Assembly: GCA_964035015.1 (NCBI GenBank)
Contig: OZ036004.1
Coordinates: 11,465,576-11,529,575, forward strand
DNA: 64,000 nucleotides
Source: Corallium rubrum
Taxonomy: Eukaryota; Cnidaria; Anthozoa; Scleralcyonacea; Coralliidae
Direction of reading: 5' to 3'
Both the position numbers and the translations under genes were made by a program. Below, one piece after another: positions 33,075 through 45,000 of this stretch; the stretch's first letter is position 1; every line of letters starts with the position of its first letter. The notes under the pieces are model-generated. The model ran no database searches, had not been told where the DNA came from, and saw only the letters and a program-made list of their open reading frames with translations.

Positions 33075-36000
33075 GTAAAAACGAGAAGGCTGTATTTTGG
33101 CTAAAAAATGTTTTTTTGATTTTTTGAAAAAAATCCGGAAAAAAAAAGTAAAGGGGTTAGCCTTTACTTTTTGACCGATTTTGGTCACTTTTGAAACTTT
33201 TGAGTTAGGGTCAAAAACGGTTAGAAAAAGTCGTTTTAAACCTTCTGTGAAAACGACAAGGCTGTATTTTGGCTAAAAAATGTTTTTTTAATATTTAAAA
33301 AAAATCCCGAAAAAAAAAAGTAAAGGGATTAGCCTTTACTTTTTGACCGATTTTGGTCACTTTTGAAACGTTTGAGTTAGGGTCAAAAACGGTTAGAAAA
33401 AGTCGTTTTAAACCTTCTGTGAAAACGAGAAGGCTGTATTTTGGCTAAAAAATGGGGTTTTTTATTTTTTTAAAAAAATCCGGAAAAAAAAAGTAAAGGG
33501 GTACGCCTTTACTTTTTGACCGATTTTGGTCACTTTTGAAACTATTGAGTTAGGGTCAAAAACGGTTAGAAAAAGTCGTTTTAAACATTCTGTGAAAACG
33601 AGAAGGCTGTATTTTGGCTAAAAAATGTTTTTTTGATTTTTTAAAAAAATCCTGAAAAAAAAAGTAAAGGCTAACGCCTTTACTTTTTGACCGATTTTGG
33701 TCACTTTTGAAACGTTTGAGTTAGGGTCAAAAACGGTTAGAAAAAGTCGTTTTAAACCTTCTGTAAAAACGAGAAGGCTGTATTTTGGCTAAAAAATGTT
33801 TTTTTCATTTTTGAAAAAATCCGGAAAAAAAAAGTAACGGGGTTAGCCTTTACTTTTTGACCGATTTTGGTCACTTTTGAAACTATTGAGTTAGGGTCAA
33901 AAACGGTTAGAAAAAGTCGTTTTAAACCTTCTTTGAAAACGAGAAGGCTGTATTTTGGCTAAGAAATTTTTTTTTGATTTTTTGAAAAAATTCCGGAAAA
34001 AAAAAAGTAAAGGGGTTAGCCTTTACTTTTTGACCGATTTTGGTCACTTTTGAAACTATTGAGTTAGGGTCAAAAACGGTTAGAAAAAGTCGTTTTAAAC
34101 ATTCTGTGAAAACGAGAAGGCTGTATTTTGGCTAAAAAAATTTTTTTTTGATTTTTTAAAAAAATCCTGAAAAAAAAAGTAAAGGGGTTAGCCTTTACTT
34201 TTTGACCGATTTTGGTCACTTTTGATACTTTTGAATTAGGGTGAAAAACGGGTAGAAAAAGTCGTTTTATACCTTCTGTGGAAACGAGAAGGCTGTATTT
34301 TGGCTAAAAAAATTTTTTTTTATTTTTTGAAAAAAATCCGGAAAAAAAAGTAAAGGGGTTAGCCTTTACTTTTTGACCGATTTTGGTCACTTTTGAAACT
34401 TTTGAGTTAGGGTGAAAAACGGTTAGAAAAAGTCGTTTTAAACCTTCTGTTAAAACGAGAAGGCTGTATTTTGGTTAAGAAATGTTTTTTTGATTTTTTG
34501 AAAAAATTCCGGAAAAAGAAAAGTAAAGGGGTTAGCCTTTACTTTTTGACCGATTTTGGTCACTTTTGAAACTTTGAGTTAGGGTCAAAAACGGTTAGAA
34601 AAAGTCGTTTTATACCTTCTGTGGAAACGAGAAGGCTGTATTTTGGCTAAGAAATGTTTTTTTGATTTTTTGAAAAAATTCCGGAAAAAAAAAAGTAAAG
34701 GGGTTAGCCTTTACTTTTTGACCGATTTTGGTCACTTTTGAAACTTTTGAGTTAGGGTGAAAAACGGTTAGAAAAAGTCGTTTTAAACCTTCTGTGAAAA
34801 CGAGAAGGCTGTATTTTGGTTATGAAATGTTTTTTTGATTTTTTGAAAAAATTCCGGAAAAAGAAAAGTAAAGGGGTTAGCCTTTACTTTTTGACCGATT
34901 TTGGTCACTTTTGAAACTTTTGAGTTAGGGTGAAAAACGGTTAGAAAAAGTCGTTTTAAACCTTCTGTTAAAACGAGAAGGCTGTATTTTGGTTAAGAAA
35001 TGTTTTTTTGATTTTTTGAAAAAATTCCGGAAAAAGAAAAGTAAAGGGGTTAGCCTTTACTTTTTGACCGATTTTGGTCACTTTTGAAACTTTGAGTTAG
35101 GGTCAAAAACGGTTAGAAAAAGTCGTTTTATACCTTCTGTGGAAACGAGAAGGCTGTATTTTGGCTAAAAAATTTTTTTTGATTTTTTAAAAAAATCCTG
35201 AAAAAAAAAGTAAAGGGGTTAGCCTTTACTTTTTGACCGATTTTGGTCACTTTTGATACTTTTGAATTAGGGTGAAAAACGGGTAGAAAAAGTCGTTTTA
35301 TACCTTCTGTGAAAAGGAGAAGGCTGTATTTTGGCTAAAAAATTTTTTTTTATTTTTTGAAAAAAATCCGGAAAAAAAAGTAAAGGGGTTAGCCTTTACT
35401 TTTTGACCGATTTTGGTCACTTTTGAAACTTTTGAGTTAGGGTGAAAAACGGTTAGAAAAAGTCGTTTTAAACCTTCTGTGAAAACGAGAAGGCTGTATT
35501 TTGGCTAAAAAATGTTTTTTGATTTTTTGAAAAAAATCCGGAAAAAAAAAGTAAAGGGGTTAGCCTTTACTTTTTGACCGATTTTGGTCACTTTTGAAAC
35601 TTTGAGTTAGGGTCAAAAACGGTTAGAAAAAGTCGTTTTATACCTTCTGTGAAAACGAGAAGGCTGTATTTTGGCTAAAAAATGTTTTTTTGATTTTTTG
35701 AAAAAATTCCGGAAAAAAAAAGTAAAGGGGTTAGCCTTTACTTTTTGACCGATTTTGGTCACTTTTGAAACTTTTGAGTTAGGGTCAAAAACGGTTAGAA
35801 AAAGTCGTTTTAAACCTTCTGTGGAAACGAGAAGGCTGTATTTTGGTTAAGAAATGTTTTTTTGATTTTTTGAAAAAAATCCGGAAAAAAAAAGTAAAGG
35901 GGTTAGCCTTTACTTTTTGACCGATTTTGGTCCTTTTGAAACTTTTGAGTTAGGGTCAAAAACGGTTAGAAAAAGTCGTTTTAAACCTTCTGTGAAAACG

Positions 36001-39000
36001 AGAAGGCTGTATTTTGGTTAAAAATGTTTTTTTGTATTTTTGGAAAAAATCCGGAAAAAAAAAGTAAAGGGGTTAGCCTTTACTTTTTGACCGATTTTGG
36101 TCACTTTTGAAACTTTTCAGTTAGGGTCAAAAACGGTTAAATAAAGTCGTTTTAGACCTTCTGTGGAAACGAGAAGGCTGTATTTTGGCTAAAAAAATTT
36201 TTTTTGATTTTTTAAAAAAATCCTGAAAAAAAAAGTAAAGGGGTTAGCCTTTACTTTTTGACCGATTTTGGTCACTTTTGAAACTTTTGAATTAGGGTGA
36301 AAAACGGTTAGAAAAAGTCGTTTTATACCTTCTGTGGAAACGAGAAGGCTGTATTTTGGCTAAAAAATGTTTTTTTGATTTTTTGAAAAAAATCCGGAAA
36401 AAAAAAGTAAAGGGGTTAGCCTTTACTTTTTGACCGATTTTGGTCACTTTTGAAACTTTTGAGTTAGGGTGAAAAACGGTTAGAAAAAGTCGTTTTAAAC
36501 CTTCTGTTAAAACGAGAAGGCTGTATTTTGGTTAAGAAATGTTTTTTTGATTTTTTGAAAAAATTCCGGAAAAAGAAAAGTAAAGGGGTTAGCCTTTACT
36601 TTTTGACCGATTTTGGTCACTTTTGAAACTTTGAGTTAGGGTCAAAAACGGTTAGAAAAAGTCGTTTTATACCTTCTGTGGAAACGAGAAGGCTGTATTT
36701 TGGCTAAAAAATGTTTTTTTGATTTTTTGAAAAAATTCCGGAAAAAAAAAGTAAAGGGGTTAGCCTTTACTTTTTGACCGATTTTGGTCACTTTTGAAAC
36801 TTTTGAGTTAGGGTCAAAAACGGTTAGAAAAAGTCGTTTTAAACCTTCTGTGAAAACGAGAAGGCTGTATTTTGGCTAAAAAATGTTTTTTTGATTTTTG
36901 AAAAAAATCCGGAAGAAAAAAAGTAAAGGGGTTAGCCTTTACTTTTTGACCGATTTTGGTCACTTTTGAAACTATTGAGTTAGGGTCAAAAACGGTTAGA
37001 AAAAGTCGTTTTAAACCTTCTGTGAAAACGAGAAGGCTGTATTTTGGCTAAAAAATGTTTTTTTGATTTTTTGAAAAAAATCCGGAAAAAAAAAGTAAAG
37101 GGGTTAGCCTTTACTTTTTGACCGATTTTGGTCACTTTTGAAACTTTTGAGTTAGGGTCAAAAACGGTTAGAAAAAGTCGTTTTAGACCTTCTGTGAAAA
37201 CGAGTAGCCTGTATTTTGGCTAAAAAATGTTTTTTTGATTTTTTGAAAAAAATCCGGAAAAAAAAAGTAAAGGGGTTAGCCTTTACTTTTTGACCGATTT
37301 TGGTCACTTTTGAAACTTTTGAGTTAGGGTGAAAAACGGTTAGAAAAAGTCGTTTTAAACCTTCTGTGAAAACGAGAAGGCTGTATTTTGGCTAAAAAAT
37401 GTTTTTTTGATTTTTTGAAAAAAATCCGGAAAAAAAAAGTAAAGGGGTTAGCCTTTACTTTTTGACCGATTTTGGTCACTTTTGAAACTTTTGAGTTAGG
37501 GTGAAAAACGGTTAGAAAAAGTCGTTTTAAACCTTCTGTAAAACGAGAAGGCTGTATTTTGGTTAAGAAATGTTTTTTTGATTTTTTGAAAAAATTCCGG
37601 AAAAAAAAAAGTAAAGGGGTTAGCCTTTACTTTTTGACCGATTTTGGTCACTTTTGAAACTTTGAGTTAGGGTCAAAAACGGTTAGAAAAAGTCGTTTTA
37701 TACCTTCTGTGAAAACGAGAAGGCTGTATTTTGGCTAAGAAATGTTTTTTTGATTTTTTGAAAAAAATCCGGAAAAAAAAAGTAAAGGGGTTAGCCTTTA
37801 CTTTTTGACCGATTTTGGTCACTTTTGAAACTTTTGAGTTAGGGTCAAAAACGGTTAGAAAAAGTCGTTTTAAACCTTCTGTGAAAACGAGAAGGCTGTA
37901 TTTTGGCTAAAAAATGTTTTTTTGATTTTTTGAAAAAAATCCGGAAAAAAAAAGTAAAGGGTTAGCCTTTACTTTTTGACCGATTTTGGTCACTTTTGAA
38001 ACTTTTGAGTTAGGGTCAAAAACGGTTAGAAAAAGTCGTTTTAAACCTTCTGTGAAAACGAGAAGGCTGTATTTTGGCTAAAAATGTTTTTTTGATTTTT
38101 TGAAAAAAATCCGGAAAAAAAAAGTAAAGGGGTTAGCCTTTACTTTTTGACCGATTTTGGTCACTTTTGAAACTTTTGAGTTAGGGTCAAAAACGGTTAG
38201 AAAAAGTCGTTTTAAACCTTCTGTGAAAACGAGAAGGCTGTATTTTGGCTAAAAAATGTTTTTTTGATTTTTTGAAAAAAATTCCGGAAAAAAAAAGTAA
38301 AGGGGTTAGCCTTTACTTTTTGACCGATTTTGGTCACTTTTGAAACTTTTGAGTTAGGGTCAAAAACGGTTAGAAAAAGTCGTTTTAAACCTTCTGTGAA
38401 AACGAGAAGGCTGTATTTTGGCTAAAAAATGTTTTTTTGATTTTTTGAAAAAAATCCGGAAAAAAAAAGTAAAGGGGTTAGCCTTTACTTTTTGACCGAT
38501 TTTGGTCACTTTTGAAACTTTTGAGTTAGGGTCAAAAACGGTTAGAAAAAGTCGTTTTAAACCTTCTGTGAAAACGAGAAGGCTGTATTTTGGCTAAGAA
38601 ATGTTTTTTTGATTTTTTGAAAAAATTCCGGAAAAAAAAAGTAAAGGGGTTAGCCTTTACTTTTTGACCGATTTTGGTCACTTTTGAAACTTTTGAGTTA
38701 GGGTCAAAAACGGTTAGAAAAAGTCGTTTTAAACCTTCTGTGAAAACGAGAAGGCTGTATTTTGGTTAAGAAATGTTTTTTTGATTTTTTGAAAAAATCC
38801 GGAAAAAAAAAGTAAAGGGGTTAGCCTTTACTTTTTGACCGATTTTGGTCACTTTTGAAACTTTTGAGTTAGGGTCAAAAACGGTTAGAAAAAGTCGTTT
38901 TAGACCTTCTGTGAAAAGGAGAAGGCTGTATTTTGGCTAAAAATATTTTTTTTGATTTTTTGAAAAAAATCCGGAAAAAAAAAGTAAAGGGGTTAGCCTT

Positions 39001-42000
39001 TACTTTTTGACCGATTTTGGTCACTTTTGAAACTTTTGAGTTAGGGTCAAAAACGGTTAAATAAAGTCGTTTTAAACCTTCTGTGAAAAGGAGAAGGCTG
39101 TATTTTGGCTAAAAAATGTTTTTTTGATTTTTTGAAAAAAATCTGGAAAAAAAAAAGTAAAGGGGTTAGCCTTTACTTTTTGACCGATTTTGGTCACTTT
39201 TGAAACTTTTGAGTTAGGGTCAAAAACGGTTAAATAAAGTCGTTTTAAACCTTCTGTGAAAAGGAGAAGGCTGTACTTTGGCTAAAAAAATTTTTTTTGA
39301 TCTTTTGAAAAAAATCCCGAAAAAAAAAAGTAAAGGGGTTAGCCTTTACTTTTTGACCGATTTTGGTCACTTTTGAAACTTTTGAGTTAGGGTGAAAAAC
39401 GGTTAGAAAAAGTCGTTTTAAACCTTCTGTGAAAACGAGAAGGCTGTATTTTGGCTAAAAAATGTTTTTTTGATTTTTTGAAAAAATTCCGGAAAAAAAA
39501 AGTAAAGGGTTAGCCTTTACTTTTTGACCGATTTTGGTCACTTTTGAAACTTTGAGTTAGGGTCAAAAACGGTTAGAAAAAGTCGTTTTAAACCTTCTGT
39601 GAAAACGAGAAGGCTGTATTTTGGTTAAGAAATGTTTTTTTGATTTTTTGAAAAAAATCCGGAAAAAAAAAAGTAAAGGGGTTAGCCTTTACTTTTTGAC
39701 CGATTTTGGTCACTTTTGAAACTTTTGAGTTAGGGTCAAAAACGGTTAGAAAAAGTCGTTTTAAACCTTCTGTGAAAACGAGAAGGCTGTATTTTGGCTA
39801 AAAAATGTTTTTTTGATTTTTTGAAAAAAATCCGGAAAAAAAAAGTAAAGGGTTAGCCTTTACTTTTTGACCGATTTTGGTCACTTTTGAAACTTTTGAG
39901 TTAGGGTCAAAAACGGTTAGAAAAAGTCGTTTTAAACCTTCTGTGAAAACGAGAAGGCTGTATTTTGGCTAAAAAATGTTTTTTTGATTTTTTGAAAAAA
40001 ATCCGGAAAAAAAAAGTAAAGGGGTTAGCCTTTACTTTTTGACCGATTTTGGTCACTTTTGAAACTTTTGAGTTAGGGTCAAAAACGGTTAGAAAAAGTC
40101 GTTTTATACCTTCTGTGAAAACGAGAAGGCTGTATTTTGGCTAAAAATGTTTTTTTGATTTTTTGAAAAAAATCCGGAAAAAAAAAGTAAAGGGGTTAGC
40201 CTTTACTTTTTGACCGATTTTGGTCACTTTTGAAACTTTTGAGTTAGGGTCAAAAACGGTTAGAAAAAGTCGTTTTAGACCTTCTGTGAAAACGAGAAGG
40301 CTGTATTTTGGCTAAAAATATTTTTTTTGATTTTTTGAAAAAAATACGGAAAAAAAAAGTAAAGGGGTTAGCCTTTACTTTTTGACCGATTTTGGTCACT
40401 TTTGAAACTTTTGAGTTAGGGTCAAAAACGGTTAGAAAAAGTCGTTTTAAACCTTCTGTGAAAACGAGAAGGCTGTATTTTGGCTAAGAAATGTTTTTTT
40501 GATTTTTTGAAAAAAATCCGGAAAAAAAAAGTAAAGGGGTTAGCCTTTACTTTTTGACCGATTTTGGTCACTTTTGAAACTTTTGAGTTAGGGTCAAAAA
40601 CGGTTAGAAAAAGTCGTTTTAAACCTTCTGTGAAAACGAGAAGGCTGTATTTTGGCTAAGAAATGTTTTTTTGATTTTTTGAAAAAAATCCGGAAAAAAA
40701 AAGTAAAGGGGTTAGCCTTTACTTTTTGACCGATTTTGGTCACTTTTGAAACTTTTGAGTTAGGGTCAAAAACGGTTAGAAAAAGTCGTTTTAAACCTTC
40801 TGTGAAAACGAGAAGGCTGTATTTTGGCTAAAAAATGTTTTTTTGATTTTTTGAAAAAAATCCGGAAAAAAAAAGTAAAGGGGTTAGCCTTTACTTTTTG
40901 ACCGATTTTGGTCACTTTTGAAACTTTTGAGTTAGGGTCAAAAACGGTTAGAAAAAGTCGTTTTAAACCTTCTGTGAAAACGAGAAGGCTGTATTTTGGC
41001 TAAAAAATGTTTTTTTGATTTTTTGAAAAAAATCCGGAAAAAAAAAGTAAAGGGGTTAGCCTTTACTTTTTGACCGATTTTGGTCACTTTTGAAACTTTT
41101 GAGTTAGGGTCAAAAACGGTTAGAAAAAGTCGTTTTAAACCTTCTGTGAAAACGAGAAGGCTGTATTTTGGCTAAAAAATGTTTTTTTGATTTTTTGAAA
41201 AAAATCCGGAAAAAAAAAGTAAAGGGATTAGCCTTTACTTTTTGACCGATTTTGGTCACTTTTGAAACTTTTGAGTTAGGGTCAAAAACGGTTAGAAAAA
41301 GTCGTTTTAAACCTTCTGTGAAAACGAGAAGGCTGTATTTTGGCTAAAAAATGTTTTTTTGATTTTTTGAAAAAAATCCGGAAAAAAAAAAGTAAAGGGG
41401 TTAGCCTTTACTTTTTGACCGATTTTGGTCACTTTTGAAACTTTGAGTTAGGGTCAAAAACGGTTAGAAAAAGTCGTTTTAGACCTTCTGTGAAAAGGAG
41501 AAGGCTGTATTTTGGCTAAAAATATTTTTTTTGATTTTTTGAAAAAAATCCGGAAAAAAAAAGTAAAGGGGTTAGCCTTTACTTTTTGACCGATTTTGGT
41601 CACTTTTGAAACTTTTGAGTTAGGGTCAAAAACGGTTAAATAAAGTCGTTTTATACCTTCTGTGAAAACGAGAAGGCTGTATTTTGGCTAAAAAATGTTT
41701 TTTTGATTTTTTGAAAAAAATCCGGAAAAAAAAAGTAAAGGGGTTAGCCTTTACTTTGGACCGATTTTGGTCACTTTTCAAACTTTCGAGTTAGGGTCAA
41801 AAACGGTTAAATAAAGTCGTTTTAAACCTTCTGTGAAAACGAGAAGGCTGTATTTTGGCTAAAAAATGTTTTTTTGATTTTTTGAAAAAAATCCGGAAAA
41901 AAAAAAGTAAAGGGGTTAGCCTTTACTTTTTGACCGATTTTGGTCACTTTTGAAACTTTTGAGTTAGGGTCAAAAACGGTTAGAAAAAGTCGTTTTAAAC

Positions 42001-45000
42001 CTTCTGTGAAAACGAGAAGGCTGTATTTTGGCTAAAAAATGTTTTTTTGATTTTTTGAAAAAAATTCCGGAAAAAAAAAGTAAAGGGGTTAGCCTTTACT
42101 TTTTGACCGATTTTGGTCACTTTTGAAACTTTTGAGTTAGGGTCAAAAACGGTTAGAAAAAGTCGTTTTAAACCTTCTGTGAAAACGAGAAGGCTGTATT
42201 TTGGTTAAAAAATGTTTTTTTGATTTTTTGAAAAAAATCCGGAAAAAAAAAGTAAAGGGGTTAGCCTTTACTTTTTGACCGATTTTGGTCACTTTTGAAA
42301 CTTTTGAGTTAGGGTCAAAAACGGTTAGAAAAAGTCGTTTTATACCTTCTGTGAAAACGAGAAGGCTGTATTTTGGCTAAAAAATGTTTTTTTGATTTTT
42401 TGAAAAAATCCGGAAAAAAAAAGTAAAGGGGTTAGCCTTTACTTTTTGACCGATTTTGGTCACTTTTGAAACTTTTGAGTTAGGGTGAAAAACGGTTAGA
42501 AAAAGTCGTTTTAAACCTTCTGTGAAAACGAGAAGGCTGTATTTTGGCTAAAAAATGTTTTTTTGATTTTTTGAAAAAAATCCGGAAAAAAAAAGTAAAG
42601 GGGTTAGCCTTTACTTTTTGACCGATTTTGGTCACTTTTGAAACTTTTGAGTTAGGGTGAAAAACGGTTAGAAAAAGTCGTTTTAAACCTTCTGTGAAAA
42701 CGAGAAGGCTGTATTTTGGCTAAGAAATGGTTTTTTTGATTTTTTGAAAAAAATCCGGAAAAAAAAAGTAAAGGGGTTAGCCTTTACTTTTTGACCGATT
42801 TTGGTCACTTTTGAAACTTTTGAGTTAGGGTCAAAAACGGTTAGAAAAAGTCGTTTTAAACCTTCTGTGAAAACGAGAAGGCTGTATTTTGGCTAAGAAA
42901 TGTTTTTTTGATTTTTTGAAAAAATTCCGGAAAAAAAAAAGTAAAGGGGTTAGCCTTTACTTTTTGACCGATTTTGGTCACTTTTGAAACTTTTGAGTTA
43001 GGGTCAAAAACGGTTAGAAAAAGTCGTTTTAACCTTCTGTGAAAACGAGAAGGCTGTATTTTGGCTAAAAAATGTTTTTTTGATTTTTTGAAAAAAATCC
43101 GGAAAAAAAAAAGTAAAGGGGTTAGCCTTTACTTTTTGACCGATTTTGGTCACTTTTGAAACTTTTGAGTTAGGGTCAAAAACGGTTAGAAAAAGTCGTT
43201 TTAGACCTTCTGTGAAAAGGAGAAGGCTGTATTTTGGCTAAAAATATTTTTTTTGATTTTTTTAAAAAAAATCCGGAAAAAAAAAGTAAAGGGGTTAGCC
43301 TTTACTTTTTGACCGATTTTGGTCACTTTTGAAACTTTTGAGTTAGGGTCAAAAACGGTTAGAAAAAGTCGTTTTAAACCTTCTGTGAAAACGAGAAGGC
43401 TGTATTTTGGCTAAAAAATGTTTTTTTGATTTTTGAAAAAATCCGGAAAAAAAAAGTAAAGGGGTTAGCCTTTACTTTTTGACCGATTTTGGTCACTTTT
43501 GAAACTTTTGAGTTAGGGTCAAAAACGGTTAGAAAAAGTCGTTTTAAACCTTCTGTGAAAACGAGAAGGCTGTATTTTGGTTAAGAAATGTTTTTTTGAT
43601 TTTTTGAAAAAATCCGGAAAAAAAAAAGTAAAGGGGTTAGCCTTTACTTTTTGACCGATTTTGGTCACTTTTGAAACTTTTGAGTTAGGGTCAAAAACGG
43701 TTAGAAAAAGTCGTTTTAAACCTTCTGTGAAAACGAGAAGGCTGTATTTTGGCTAAAAAATGTTTTTTTGATTTTTTGAAAAAAATCCGGAAAAAAAAAA
43801 GTAAAGGGTTAGCCTTTACTTTTTGACCGATTTTGGTCACTTTTGAAACTTTTGAGTTAGGGTCAAAAACGGTTAGAAAAAGTCGTTTTAAACCTTCTGT
43901 GAAAACGAGAAGGCTGTATTTTGGCTAAAAAATGTTTTTTTGATTTTTTGAAAAAAATTCCGGAAAAAAAAAAGTAAAGGGGTTAGCCTTTACTTTTTGA
44001 CCGATTTTGGTCACTTTTGAAACTTTTGAGTTAGGGTGAAAAACGGTTAGAAAAAGTCGTTTTAAACCTTCTGTGAAAACGAGAAGGCTGTATTTTGGCT
44101 AAGAAATGTTTTTTTGATTTTTTGAAAAAATCCGGAAAAAAAAAAGTAAAGGGGTTAGCCTTTACTTTTTGACCGATTTTGGTCACTTTTGAAACTTTGA
44201 GTTAGGGTCAAAAACGGTTAGAAAAAGTCGTTTTAAACCTTCTGTGAAAACGAGAAGGCTGTATTTTGGCTAAGAAATGTTTTTTTGATTTTTTGAAAAA
44301 AATCCGGAAAAAAAAAGTAAAGGGATTAGCCTTTACTTTTTGACCGATTTTGGTCACTTTTGAAACTATTGAGTTAGGGTCAAAAACGGTTAGAAAAAGT
44401 CGTTTTAAACCTTCTGTGAAAACGAGAAGGCTGTATTTTGGCTAAAAAATGTTTTTTTGATTTTTTTAAAAAAATCCGGAAAAAAAAAGTAAAGGGGTTA
44501 GCCTTTACTTTTTGACCGATTTTGGTCACTTTTGAAACTTTTGAGTTAGGGTCAAAAACGGTTAGAAAAAGTCGTTTTAAACCTTCTGTGAAAACGAGAA
44601 GGCTGTATTTTGGCTAAAAAATGTTTTTTTGATTTTTTGAAAAAATTCCGGAAAAAAAAAGTAAAGGGGTTAGCCTTTACTTTTTGACCGATTTTGGTCA
44701 CTTTTGAAACTTTTGAGTTAGGGTGAAAAACGGTTAGAAAAAGTCGTTTTAAACCTTCTGTTAAAACGAGAAGGCTGTATTTTGGTTAAGAAATGTTTTT
44801 TTGATTTTTTGAAAAAATCCGGAAAAAAAAAGTAAAGGGGTTAGCCTTTACTTTTTGACCGATTTTGGTCACTTTTGAAACTTTTGAGTTAGGGTCAAAA
44901 ACGGTTAGAAAAAGTCGTTTTAAACCTTCTGTGAAAACGAGAAGGCTGTATTTTGGCTAAGAAATGTTTTTTTGATTTTTTGAAAAAATCCGGAAAAAAA

